Origin: Mediterraneibacter massiliensis
GTDB taxonomy: Bacteria; Bacillota; Clostridia; Lachnospirales; Lachnospiraceae
Length of the DNA stretch: 64,000 bases
Reading direction: 5' to 3'
Assembly (NCBI RefSeq): GCF_001487105.1
Contig: NZ_LN913001.1
Location: 769,353 to 833,352 of the forward strand
Shown here in pieces: positions 7,859 to 15,848 of this stretch; within the stretch, counting starts at the first letter, position 1; every line of letters begins with the position of its first letter. A program made the translations under genes and the position numbers. The notes beneath the pieces are model-generated. The model was not told the origin of the DNA, searched no databases, and saw only the letters and a list, made by a program, of their open reading frames with translations.

Positions 7859-9161
7859 TTATAAACGGCTTCTTAAATTTGTTTTCCCATCCATCATTAT
7901 GATGGTATTTACCTCTATCTATGGGGTAGTAGACGGACTGTTCGTTTCAAATATCGTTGGGAAAGCTGCATTTGCCGCAATCAATCTGATTATGCCTGTC
8001 GATATGATTTTCGGCGGTATAGGCTTTATGCTGGGAACCGGCGGTAGTGCCCTTGTTGCAAAAACATTAGGAGAAAAAGAGCCGGAAAAAGCAAACCGTT
8101 ATTTTACGATGATGATTTTGATTACTGTCATTATAGGTGTGATTATTTCTGCCATTGGTATTGGAATCATGCGTCCTGTGTCTATTTTTTTAGGTGCGGA
8201 TGAAGCCATGCTTCCCAACTGTATTCTTTATGGGCGTATTATGATGGCTTTTAATGTGTCGTTTATGCTGCAAAATGCCTTTCAGGGCTTTTTGATTACC
8301 GCCGAAAAACCTTCGCTGGGACTGGCAGTAACGGTTATTGCAGGTATCACAAATATGGTTCTGGATGCCTTGTTTATCGGGGTGTTTCACTGGGGCGTTG
8401 CAGGTGCGGCATTTGCTACGGGAGTGAGCCAGTGTGTGGGAGGATTGATTCCTTTGTTTTATTTCCTCAGACTGAACCGCAGCCTTTTAAGACTTGTCAA
8501 AACAAAGTTAGAAATAAGACCGATTGTAAAAGCCTGTGTCAATGGTTCTTCAGAAATGGTATCCAGCGTTACATCCTCTGTGGTAGGTATTCTTTATAAT
8601 TTTCAACTTTTGAAGTATGCAGGGCAAAATGGCGTTGCTTCTTATGGAGTTCTAATGTATGTCCAGTTTACGTTGGCAGCCATATTTATCGGATATTCCA
8701 TGGGGATCGCACCTGTCATTGGATACCATTATGGCGCAGATAATCATAGTGAGTTAAAGAATCTGCTGAAAAAAAGCACACTGCTTATGGTAGGGATCGG
8801 AGGCATTATGGTATTGAACGCAGAGGTTTTTGCGGTGCCACTGGCAAAGATATTTGTTGGATATGATATGGATTTGCTGAATATGACGGTTCATGCACTT
8901 CGCATTTCATCCCTTGCATTTCTGATTACAGGATTTAATGTCTTTGCTTCTTCATTCTTCACAGCATTGAACAATGGTGGTATTTCTGCAGCAATTTCAT
9001 TTCTTCGTACTTTTATTTTTAAGTTTGCTACAGTTTTGATTTTACCGCTGATAGTAGGACTTGATGGAATATGGTGGGCTGATGTATCTGCGGAAATCTT
9101 CGCGTTTTTGCTTTCTATCATATTTTTAGTTACTCAAAGAAAGAAATATCACTATTTTTAA
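7830..9161 (+). CDS. MATE-family efflux transporter
   Basis: A 443-aa integral membrane protein with about 12 hydrophobic segments, the size and pattern of MATE cation-coupled multidrug exporters. Typical features are the early stretch FVFPSIIMMVFTSIYGVVDGLFVSNIVG and the two-fold repeat, with a second bundle starting near residue 230 (VKACVNGSSEMVSSVTSSVVG). The ATG at 7830 follows GAAAGGA and overlaps the upstream kinase-like gene by 29 bp. Translation coupled to a MarR regulator predicts inducible export of a drug, bile acid or metabolite; the substrate cannot be read from sequence. An imperfectly placed 20-bp palindrome just after the stop may act as terminator. Confidence 0.9.
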   Translation: MAIQLSDHFNYKRLLKFVFPSIIMMVFTSIYGVVDGLFVSNIVGKAAFAAINLIMPVDMIFGGIGFMLGTGGSALVAKTLGEKEPEKANRYFTMMILITVIIGVIISAIGIGIMRPVSIFLGADEAMLPNCILYGRIMMAFNVSFMLQNAFQGFLITAEKPSLGLAVTVIAGITNMVLDALFIGVFHWGVAGAAFATGVSQCVGGLIPLFYFLRLNRSLLRLVKTKLEIRPIVKACVNGSSEMVSSVTSSVVGILYNFQLLKYAGQNGVASYGVLMYVQFTLAAIFIGYSMGIAPVIGYHYGADNHSELKNLLKKSTLLMVGIGGIMVLNAEVFAVPLAKIFVGYDMDLLNMTVHALRISSLAFLITGFNVFASSFFTALNNGGISAAISFLRTFIFKFATVLILPLIVGLDGIWWADVSAEIFAFLLSIIFLVTQRKKYHYF

Positions 9162-9165
9162 TAAT

Positions 9166-9185
9166 GAATCAAACTGGTTTGATTC
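9166..9185. terminator. Perfect palindrome after the MATE gene, possible terminator
   Basis: GAATCAAAC and GTTTGATTC are separated by two bases, giving a nine-pair stem 4 nt after the stop codon. The following TTAAATTTG is only a weak T-tract, so termination may be incomplete. Confidence 0.4.
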
Positions 9186-9247
9186 TTAAATTTGTAAATA
9201 TAACTTTAACTATTATTACAAAGAAGTTGATAGTTTTGAAGTGATAG

Positions 9248-9263
9248 GCATTCCTAGGAATGC
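9248..9263. promoter_or_regulatory. 16-bp perfect palindrome upstream of the Nudix gene
   Basis: GCATTCCTAGGAATGC is a gapless palindrome about 90 bp before the Nudix gene. It has no T-tract, so an operator is more likely than a terminator. No cognate regulator is identified. Confidence 0.35.
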
Positions 9264-9353
9264 AGTATATGCGTAGAGAACAGAACGGTTATTTTTAAGC
9301 TTGCAAGAACTTCAGGAAAGGATTACTATTACATCATAAGTGATGGGAAAAGG

Positions 9354-10397
9354 ATGAAAACAATGGAAAGAGCAAGTACTTTATGTTACATAGAAAAAGA
9401 CGGGAAATATCTGATGCTGCACAGGACAGTGAAGAAAAAGGATGTCAATAAGGACAAATGGATCGGGGTAGGAGGACATTTTGAGCATGGAGAAAGTCCA
9501 GAAGAATGCCTGCTGCGAGAGGTAAAGGAAGAAACGGGGTATACGCTGACCTCATGGAATTATCGGGGGATCGTGACATTTGTATATGGGGAGGATGTCG
9601 TGGAATATATGTCCCTGTATACAGCGGATGGATTTATAGGGCAGCCGATTCCCTGTGACGAAGGAGAACTTGCGTGGGTGGATAAAGAGAAAATATCTTC
9701 TCTGGAGCTTTGGGCAGGAGATAAAATCTTCTTTCGCCTTCTGGATGAGATGGAAGGCTTCTTTTCTCTAAAGCTTGTATATGACACGCAGGATGTGCTT
9801 CGGTATGCGGCGCTTAACGGAGCACCGATGGAATTATTTGACATCATACATGAAGATGGCACAAAGAGCGGAATGATACAGGAAAGAGGAGTGGTACATC
9901 GGGAAGGACTGCTGCATGGTACGGTGCATATATGGATCGTAAGAGAAAATGATAAGAGCGGATATGATGTACTTTTACAGAAACGGAGTGTGCAAAAAGA
10001 TTCGAATCCGGGGTGCTATGATATTTCCGCAGCAGGACATATAGAGGCAGGGGCAGAACATTTAGAAAGTGCGCTCCGTGAATTGCGGGAAGAATTAGGG
10101 ATTGAGGCGAAAGATGAGGAATTGCGGGAAATTGGAAGTCACAGAGGCAGATATGAGGCAGTATTTCATGGTCTGCCATTTAAGGATAATGAGTTGAGCA
10201 GGGTGTATTTATACGAGAAACCGGTCCATATCTCCAGGTTAAAACTTCAGGAATCAGAAGTAGAAGAGGTAATCTGGATGGATTACGAAGAATGCAGAAA
10301 AAAGATCACGGAGGGGAGTCTGCCAAATTGTATTTACACAGAGGAATTTGCGATGTTGGGAAAAGCCTTAAATATATGTCCGGTTAAAAACTTTTAA
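9354..10397 (+). CDS. Two-domain Nudix hydrolase
   Basis: A 347-aa cytoplasmic protein with two complete Nudix domains. The first Nudix box begins at residue 41 (GGHFEHGESPEECLLREV, ending in KEETG) and follows the GX5EX7REUXEEXGU rule; the surrounding sequence resembles MutT/8-oxo-dGTP diphosphatase proteins. The second box begins at residue 228 (GHIEAGAEHLESALREL, ending in REELG) in a domain resembling the isopentenyl-diphosphate isomerase-like or YfcD Nudix branch. Such fusions are seen in Lachnospiraceae. Likely role is hydrolysis of nucleoside diphosphate derivatives or house-cleaning, with substrate unresolved. The start may be ATG 9354 or ATG 9363; the AAAAGG just before 9354 could serve either. 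It appears monocistronic. Confidence 0.88.
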   Translation: MKTMERASTLCYIEKDGKYLMLHRTVKKKDVNKDKWIGVGGHFEHGESPEECLLREVKEETGYTLTSWNYRGIVTFVYGEDVVEYMSLYTADGFIGQPIPCDEGELAWVDKEKISSLELWAGDKIFFRLLDEMEGFFSLKLVYDTQDVLRYAALNGAPMELFDIIHEDGTKSGMIQERGVVHREGLLHGTVHIWIVRENDKSGYDVLLQKRSVQKDSNPGCYDISAAGHIEAGAEHLESALRELREELGIEAKDEELREIGSHRGRYEAVFHGLPFKDNELSRVYLYEKPVHISRLKLQESEVEEVIWMDYEECRKKITEGSLPNCIYTEEFAMLGKALNICPVKNF

Positions 10398-10504
10398 CGA
10401 ATTATTTACAAGAAAATAACCATTTTCTGCTGTTCGCATGAAAACAGATCTGCTAGCATATAGTAGTAAAAGACTGCGGGAGAATATATACCTATAAATA
10501 TAGT

Positions 10505-11164
10505 GTGAATCAGGAAACAGTAGAAAGAAGTGAAAGTTTGGAGCAGAATAAAGAGCAGTTAAGAGAATTTCTTACAGAGGGAATCTTCCCTGTAAAGGGG
10601 CAGTGTGTCATCCAGCTTCTTCTCACAAAGCTTGAGATGATAGATATGGAATTATCTATGGTTCTGGGAAGAAATGTGATACAGGCAAAAAGCGGACGGA
10701 TGAAATCCTACAGGAGTACCTGTAAAAAGCTGGAAAAAAAGGGGTTAAAACAGAATATACCCACAGCGGTAAAGAAAATACACGATTTGATCGGTGTGCG
10801 GGCTGTCTGCTACTATGTGGATGACATATACAGGATTGAAAAAAAACTAAAAGAACAGTCTGATATTCGTATCACCAAGGTGAAAGATTATATACAAAAA
10901 CCAAAATCATCGGGCTATCAAAGCCTTCATGTGATCCTGCAGGTTCCGATCGGTGGTCAAAAGGAAGTACAGTGGATGGATGCGGAACTGCAGCTGCGGA
11001 CAGTTGAGATGGATTTTTGGGCAAGTTTGGATCACCAGCTGCGGTATAAAAAGGAAGGGGAAAATATGCAGACGATGGATGCGGAATTAAAGGAATGCGC
11101 CCGTATGATCCAGAAATTAGATGCAAAGATGCTGCATATCCGAAAAAAGATAGAACAGATATAG
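10505..11164 (+). CDS. Small alarmone synthetase (RelA/SpoT-domain, RelQ/YjbM type)
   Basis: A 219-aa single-domain GTP pyrophosphokinase that would transfer pyrophosphate from ATP to GDP or GTP to make (p)ppGpp. It has the synthetase fold only: there is no HD hydrolase, TGS or ACT domain. Visible motifs are RMKSYRSTCKKLEKKG (ATP-binding strand), IHDLIGVRAVCYYVDDIYRI, KDYIQKPKSSGYQSLHV (GTP-binding) and the ELQLRTVEMDFWASLDHQLRYK block, all typical of SAS1/YjbM. The family normally reads EVQIRT, so ELQLRT is a mild variant. The start is taken as GTG 10505; its ribosome site is weak and a TTG at 10541 is an alternative. Regulation is probably transcriptional, since no regulatory domain is present. 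Confidence 0.88.
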   Translation: MNQETVERSESLEQNKEQLREFLTEGIFPVKGQCVIQLLLTKLEMIDMELSMVLGRNVIQAKSGRMKSYRSTCKKLEKKGLKQNIPTAVKKIHDLIGVRAVCYYVDDIYRIEKKLKEQSDIRITKVKDYIQKPKSSGYQSLHVILQVPIGGQKEVQWMDAELQLRTVEMDFWASLDHQLRYKKEGENMQTMDAELKECARMIQKLDAKMLHIRKKIEQI

Positions 11165-11171
11165 GTGAAAT

Positions 11172-11200
11172 TTGCGTTATAGATAAAAACATATTATACT
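11172..11200 (+). promoter_or_regulatory. Promoter of the NMNAT-like gene
   Basis: TTGCGT (11172-11177) and TATACT (11195-11200) are separated by 17 bp and lie 38 bp before the ATG at 11238, after the stop of the alarmone synthetase gene. Confidence 0.55.
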
Positions 11201-11237
11201 TGAAGAATAAATAAAAGCACAGAAGGAGATCGGTCAG

Positions 11238-11825
11238 ATGACAGAAAAAGGTATGGCTCATGGGAGATTTCAGGTGCTGCATTTAAAGCATATGGAGTAT
11301 CTGCTTGCCGCGAAGATGCGCTGCAAGAAGTTGTATATAGGTATTACACATCCAGATATCCAGGCCTATCCAGGCAGTTTTGCAGCGGATATACATGGGA
11401 TAACAAAGAGGGATAATCCTTTGACATATATAGAAAGATTTGAAATGATCAGGGACGCTCTGCTTGATTTTGGGGTGAAACGAGAAGAATTTGATATTCT
11501 GCCCTTTCCAGTCAGCCAGCCGGCTATTTTAAAGGAATATATCCCGGCAGATGCTGTTCACTATATGAATATATGCGGAGAATGGGATGAAGAAAGAAGA
11601 CAGATTTTATTGGACTTAGGGCAAAATGTGGAGATCCTTTTTCAGAAAAAGAAGGAAGAGAAGGAGATCACATCGTCTAAACTCCGCGAGATGATCGCGG
11701 ATGAAGAAGAATGGAAGACCTATGTGCCGAAAACAGTGTGTGCATATATTCTTGACCACGGGATTGAACAGAGGATCAGACAGCTTCAATACGTATATGC
11801 ACCTCCAGAAAAGAAAAATACGTAA
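11238..11825 (+). CDS. NMN adenylyltransferase-like nucleotidyltransferase
   Basis: A 195-aa protein of the HIGH-type nucleotidyltransferase superfamily. GRFQVLHLKHMEYL matches the GRFQPxHxGH block of archaeal-type NMN adenylyltransferases (NadM-like), but with V-L for the usual P-F and K for G, and the second nucleotide-binding motif appears as TSSKLREMI (family ISSTxIR). ERFEMIRDAL lies between. It would adenylylate NMN or a similar phosphate ester; the substrate is uncertain because HxKH rather than HxGH is unusual. The ATG at 11238 has AGAAGGAG upstream; ATG 11253 is a second candidate. It has its own promoter and ends at a strong bidirectional terminator. Confidence 0.75.
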   Translation: MTEKGMAHGRFQVLHLKHMEYLLAAKMRCKKLYIGITHPDIQAYPGSFAADIHGITKRDNPLTYIERFEMIRDALLDFGVKREEFDILPFPVSQPAILKEYIPADAVHYMNICGEWDEERRQILLDLGQNVEILFQKKKEEKEITSSKLREMIADEEEWKTYVPKTVCAYILDHGIEQRIRQLQYVYAPPEKKNT

Positions 11826-11836
11826 GTATAACAAGA

Positions 11837-11887
11837 ATTTCCCGCAGCTGCGTCTTTATAAAAGCACAGCTGCGGGAAATATTTTTT
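11837..11887. terminator. Strong bidirectional intrinsic terminator
   Basis: ATTTCCCGCAGCTG (11837-11850) pairs perfectly with CAGCTGCGGGAAAT (11867-11880), 14 pairs with a 16-nt loop, followed by ATTTTTT. It separates the plus-strand NMNAT-like gene from the convergent hemolysin III gene, whose stop codon overlaps the T-run. Confidence 0.9.
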
Positions 11888-12545
11888 AAGGAAGTACAAA
11901 GGCATACATGACAATAAAGTGGCATGCGCTGCCGCCCATCACAAAGAGATGGAAAATCTCATGGCTTCCGAAATTTTTGTGCTTGCTGTTGAACAGAGGT
12001 ACTTTCAGTGCATAAATGATTCCACCGACAGTATAAATGATTCCGCCTGCCAGCAGCCATCCAAAGGCGGCGGGCGGCATATTATTGAGGATCTGTGTAA
12101 AGGCTAGTACGCAGGTCCATCCCATTCCAATATACAGGGCGGAAGAGACCCATTTCGGACAGAATACCCAGAAGGCTTTGATCAAAATACCTACAATTGC
12201 GATTCCCCATACAAGACTTAAAAGAAGAATGCCCGTTTTACCTTTTAGAACAAGAAGGCAGATAGGCGTATAGCTGCCTGCTATTAACACAGAGATCATC
12301 ATATGGTCTATTTTTTTTAAGATAGTATTGATTTTCTTGGAAATATCAAAAGTATGATAGGTCGTACTTGCTGCATATAATAAAATAAGGCTGGCTGCAT
12401 AAATAGCAAGTGAGATGATATATATTTTGCCGGGTTCATGTGCCGCTTTGATCAAAAGAGGGACAGCGGCAAAAATCGCCATTAACATTCCGATAAAATG
12501 TGTGATCGCGCTGCCGGGATCTTTAATATGCTGTTTCTTTTCCAT
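11886..12545 (-). CDS. Hemolysin III / PAQR-family membrane protein
   Basis: A 219-aa integral membrane protein with seven hydrophobic segments, matching the hemolysin III (YqfA/TrhA) branch of the PAQR superfamily. Conserved polar residues are visible: SAITHFIG near the N terminus, STTYHTFD in the second loop, MISVLIAGSYTPICL, and the C-terminal GSHEIFHLFVMGGSACHFIVMY whose His residues are thought to bind zinc. Despite the name, a haemolytic role is not established for the family; membrane-fluidity or lipid hydrolase functions have been proposed. The RBS GCAGGAGGCG precedes the ATG. It is transcribed alone from a promoter that contains a long palindrome. Confidence 0.9.
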   Translation of the reverse strand: MEKKQHIKDPGSAITHFIGMLMAIFAAVPLLIKAAHEPGKIYIISLAIYAASLILLYAASTTYHTFDISKKINTILKKIDHMMISVLIAGSYTPICLLVLKGKTGILLLSLVWGIAIVGILIKAFWVFCPKWVSSALYIGMGWTCVLAFTQILNNMPPAAFGWLLAGGIIYTVGGIIYALKVPLFNSKHKNFGSHEIFHLFVMGGSACHFIVMYAFVLP

Positions 12546-12578
12546 AATATACGCCTCCTGCTATAACTAAACAATGAC

Positions 12579-12641
12579 ATGTAGTTTTAAAAACTACATT
12601 AAGTATATGTATATATTACGACGTGTATTCGGAAAAAGCAA
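12579..12641 (-). promoter_or_regulatory. Hemolysin III gene promoter with downstream palindrome
   Basis: On the minus strand TTGCTT (12641-12636) and TAATAT (12618-12613) are 17 bp apart. Fourteen bases further, ATGTAGTTTT and AAAACTACAT form a 21-bp near-gapless palindrome (12579-12599) that would lie around +8 to +28 of the transcript and could act as a roadblock operator. The half-site is TGTAG-CTACA, inverted relative to BlaI sites, so it is not assigned to BlaI. Confidence 0.5.
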
Positions 12642-12699
12642 GTAAATAAATATAAAAAAGTGAAAAATACATTTTTTATGAAAAATTTCCTGTGGGGAA

Positions 12700-12732
12700 G
12701 AAAAAGAAAAAGCAGATCCACTGTGGTCTGCT
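12700..12732 (-). terminator. Terminator of carbamate kinase gene
   Basis: On the minus strand AGCAGACC pairs with GATCTGCT through a six-pair core plus a wobble pair (plus 12711-12732), then TTTTTCTTTTT. It follows the carbamate kinase stop by 14 nt. Confidence 0.75.
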
Positions 12733-12746
12733 TTCTATCTTCGTAT

Positions 12747-13676
12747 TTATTCAATAATTGTTCCGGTTTTTCCCTTCAACCCCTCTTTTACTTTATCAAA
12801 AGAAGTGATCAGAACCTGGCGTCCTTCCCCTTCCTGTATGAATTCAATGGCTGCCTGGAATTTGGGGAGCATGTTATAGATACCGAAATGGCCTTCATCC
12901 ATATATTTTTTTGCCTGTTCTACAGTGATCTTTCCAAGTTTTTCTTCTGTTTCCTGTCCTAGGTTGATGCATACCTTCTCTACACTTGTCAGGATCATGA
13001 GCAAGTCAGCATTGACGCCTTCTGCTAATTTTCCGGCTATAAGATCTTTCTCGATAATAGCACTTGCGCCTTTTAGATGATTGTCCTGTTCCATGACAGG
13101 GATTCCGCCGCCGCCAGCTGCAATGACGATCTGGTCAGCGTCAAGGAGGGCGTTGACAGCATCCAATTCTACGATTTTAACCGGGTTTGGAGCGGAAACG
13201 ACACGGCGATATCCTTTTCCTGATTCCTCAATAACATAATTGCCCTTTTTGCGCTCTTCATTTGCCTCCTGTACATTCATATAACGTCCCAGTACTTTGG
13301 TCGGCGTGTAGAAAGCATCATCATAAGGATCCACAATGACCTGCGTCAACACAGTACTTACTGTGCGATAAATGCCGCGGTTTAAAAGCTCTTCACGGAT
13401 TCCATTCTGCAGATCGTATCCGATATAACCCTGGCTCATGGCAGAGCAGACAGACATCGGAGCAGCTGTATAGTCGGGATGTGCCTTTCCGAATTCATTC
13501 ATAGCAGCATGGATCATACCTACCTGCGGAGCATTACTGTGCGTAATGGCAACCTGGTATCCTTCTTCGATCAGGTCTGCGATGGATTTTGCAGTAGCTT
13601 TTACGGCAATTTTCTGTTCCGGCAGGGTGGTCCCCAGCGCACGGTGTCCTAAGGCGACAACAACTCGTTTTTTCAT
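12747..13676 (-). CDS. arcC: Carbamate kinase
   Basis: A 309-aa amino-acid-kinase-fold enzyme that reversibly makes ATP and carbamate from carbamoyl phosphate, the last step of arginine, citrulline or purine/allantoin fermentation. Recognisable blocks are THSNAPQVG, SVCSAMSQGYIGYDLQN, VSTVLTQV, AAGGGGIPV and GASAIIEKDL. The usual N-terminal GGNALG loop is GHRALG here (VALGHRALG), a variant of the phosphate-binding loop. The start is placed at the ATG behind AGGAGGAATACT; upstream in-frame extension is not conserved. No arginine deiminase or ornithine carbamoyltransferase is adjacent, so the carbamoyl-phosphate source is not evident from this window. It ends at an intrinsic terminator. Confidence 0.9.
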   Translation of the reverse strand: MKKRVVVALGHRALGTTLPEQKIAVKATAKSIADLIEEGYQVAITHSNAPQVGMIHAAMNEFGKAHPDYTAAPMSVCSAMSQGYIGYDLQNGIREELLNRGIYRTVSTVLTQVIVDPYDDAFYTPTKVLGRYMNVQEANEERKKGNYVIEESGKGYRRVVSAPNPVKIVELDAVNALLDADQIVIAAGGGGIPVMEQDNHLKGASAIIEKDLIAGKLAEGVNADLLMILTSVEKVCINLGQETEEKLGKITVEQAKKYMDEGHFGIYNMLPKFQAAIEFIQEGEGRQVLITSFDKVKEGLKGKTGTIIE

Positions 13677-13850
13677 AGTATTCCTCCAGTTTTTTTTCTG
13701 CTGCCTGAAAAAGACTGTGTATGTAAAGAACAGAGGGAAAATAATCGACAGCGCCTGGCTAGTTGAGCAGGCAGGTTTCCTCTCATTTTCGGACAGCGAG
13801 AACTTCATGATTAATAAAAAGTATAATATTTTTCCGGGAAAAAAGCAAGA

Positions 13851-14219
13851 TTATAAATGTACGGCTGTGTAGGGATGTCCTGTATACGTTATAAATTTTT
13901 CCATAAATTCTGGTTCGGCAAAAGAAAGGCGGGAAATCTGCAGTTGGTGAGATAAATTTTTTGTGACAAATTTTTTATCTCCCGGCATCAAGAGAAGATA
14001 AAATTCCGTTTTCTGGCGGTTTCTGAGAAATAGATTTTTACATGGCATAACGCCTAGTACACTTTCAATCTCCCGGCATGCCTCAATAGTAGGAGCAACA
14101 TCATGATCGACTCCTACAAAAGGAATGGCGAGCGTATGTAAAAGATCGTATACCCGTTCTTCTTTGGGGAGCCGGTCAGTACAATCAGGTTTTTCTGTGA
14201 AAAGTTCTGTGTTTACCAT
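13851..14219 (-). CDS. YbaK/ProX-like aminoacyl-tRNA deacylase, truncated
   Basis: A 122-aa protein resembling prolyl-tRNA editing proteins of the YbaK/EbsC/ProX family, which hydrolyse misacylated tRNA. Seen are RVYDLLHTLAIPFVGVDHD, the loop PCKNLFLRNRQKTEFYLLLMPGDKKF and ISRLSFAEPEFM, in family order. The family normally continues about 40 more residues with a GxVTPLGLxND block; here translation ends with YTGHPYTAVHL and no GLxND match is evident in the following 170 bp. The gene is therefore shortened at its 3' end and may be inactive or a minimal version. The start at 14219 follows GGAGG and lies 14 nt after the stop of the DUF975-type gene, so the two are one operon. Confidence 0.65.
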   Translation of the reverse strand: MVNTELFTEKPDCTDRLPKEERVYDLLHTLAIPFVGVDHDVAPTIEACREIESVLGVMPCKNLFLRNRQKTEFYLLLMPGDKKFVTKNLSHQLQISRLSFAEPEFMEKFITYTGHPYTAVHL

Positions 14220-14233
14220 AAGAATTCCTCCGT

Positions 14234-15811
14234 TTATAACAAGGAAAGTGAAAATACGACATCTGCGGCGAAAAGAACCGTTAGAAGAATGCACAGCCAG
14301 ATTCTTTTTTTCCTCTTAAGTTTTAAAAATAAGCGGTTCCATCTGGGAGCAAGGGAATACAGAAATGCGCAGCCCAGAAGAGCAAACTCAATGCTTCCGC
14401 CAATGTATATCCGTCCGTTTATATTTAGAAAATACTGCTCATAATTCCAGAGACGGACATGAAACTCCGATTCTACGATCCAATTGACGGCATACGCGAG
14501 AAGGGAATAGATGCCTGCGATAGATAAAAAGACGAGAATGGGTTTTTCGCTGAACTTGTACATTACGGCGAGGATGCAGAAGCCACATATACCATAGAGC
14601 GGGATCCATGGACCGATAAGGAAAGTGCGGCTGGTAAATGTACCGTCACGGAGTAAGGTGACACCTGTTTCGAAAAGCCATCCAAAGACAGAAAAGACAA
14701 AAAACAAAAAATACAGAGAAAGAAAGGAATATTTCTGCTGCACTTTAAGCGGCATTTTTACTGCATATTCCGGAGGTTGGATAGAGTACAAAAAGGCAGG
14801 GTACTGATTTGGGGCAAAATAGGCAGTTTTTGTGTAAGGTCCATTTGAGTCGTCATAGAGAGCTTTGCTGATCAGCAGCTCATCTTCGGAAAGGACATGT
14901 TCGAGAGCAGCGTCATTAAGTTTCTCATAGAGGGGAGAACGGGAGAGGACATAATTACGCCGCAGAGTCATATACAACTCTGCCTTTGTGCAGGCAATAT
15001 ACGGGTTTACAAATACAATATCCAAGACGCCCAGAGTGAGAAAAGAAAGACATTTCCACCCCAAGAAGGAGATATCCAGCAGGAAAAGTTTCCATTTATT
15101 GTGGTGTGTAAGCTGCTTTGATAAATAAAATGCATTTTTTCTTCCAACAGCAGGATTTTCTGCCAGAATAAAAGGAATCATGCTGTATTCATAATGTTTG
15201 ATAATACCGCCGGCAATCGTCAGATTCCATAAAAATTGAAAGGCAGAACGGCAGAACATAACCCAAGCAGGCTTCAGAAGATACCGTAATTTATATAAAT
15301 AGAAAATCTTACTGATCCCTGTCTGAGAGTAATTGCGGAATTCCAAGAAAAAGCGCGCTTCCCCAACGCGCAGGATATTAGAGATGAAAAGTTGGTAAAT
15401 ACATGCCAGAACCATACCTAGCAGCAAAAAAAGCGTAGAGAGACTAAATGTTTCAGCAAAAAAGCTGTTTAATACCCGAAGAACAGAGAAAACAGCGGAA
15501 GAAGCGCTGGAATAGAGGTCTATAAGGATATCCGCTATTTGAAAAGAAACGTTGTCTAATATTTGTGTGATGTTAAAGTCATGAGAGATATGTATGATCG
15601 TGTTATTTAATACTTCAGAATTAGAATAGTCCGGAATATAGGCAGAGGCAGCTTGTTCCTGTATATGTGGAGTGTATTGATGGAAGAAGGTAGTAGCAAG
15701 AGGATAGGTGGTCGTCAGGGCGGCAATCAGAAAGCAGACGGCGATCATACGCCAACTGCCGGATTTGAAGTGTTTTTTTGCTTCTTTTTTGACTATAGTC
15801 CGTTTCCACAT
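14234..15811 (-). CDS. DUF975 / CmpB-type polytopic membrane protein
   Basis: A 525-aa membrane protein that appears to join two families. The N-terminal about 330 residues resemble DUF975 proteins (long helices separated by the loop after LRVGEARFFLEFRNY and the segment FILAENPAVGRKNAF). The C-terminal about 170 residues match the CmpB-type putative ABC permease family (VFGWLFETGVTLLRDGTF, FLIGPWIPLYGICG, LWNYEQYFLNINGRIYIGGS). No ATPase partner is adjacent, so a transport role is unproven. The gene has a promoter with TTGCAA and TATAAT spaced 17 bp, and it is followed at 14 nt by the YbaK-like gene. Confidence 0.72.
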   Translation of the reverse strand: MWKRTIVKKEAKKHFKSGSWRMIAVCFLIAALTTTYPLATTFFHQYTPHIQEQAASAYIPDYSNSEVLNNTIIHISHDFNITQILDNVSFQIADILIDLYSSASSAVFSVLRVLNSFFAETFSLSTLFLLLGMVLACIYQLFISNILRVGEARFFLEFRNYSQTGISKIFYLYKLRYLLKPAWVMFCRSAFQFLWNLTIAGGIIKHYEYSMIPFILAENPAVGRKNAFYLSKQLTHHNKWKLFLLDISFLGWKCLSFLTLGVLDIVFVNPYIACTKAELYMTLRRNYVLSRSPLYEKLNDAALEHVLSEDELLISKALYDDSNGPYTKTAYFAPNQYPAFLYSIQPPEYAVKMPLKVQQKYSFLSLYFLFFVFSVFGWLFETGVTLLRDGTFTSRTFLIGPWIPLYGICGFCILAVMYKFSEKPILVFLSIAGIYSLLAYAVNWIVESEFHVRLWNYEQYFLNINGRIYIGGSIEFALLGCAFLYSLAPRWNRLFLKLKRKKRIWLCILLTVLFAADVVFSLSLL

Positions 15812-15848
15812 TGCCCATATTCCCCCGTTGAATCCAATCGTGCTATCT

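Noticed and set aside
12579..12599. BlaI operator at the hemolysin III gene
   Set aside because: The half-sites are TGTAG then CTACA, the reverse orientation of TACA-N2-TGTA, and the spacing is wrong.
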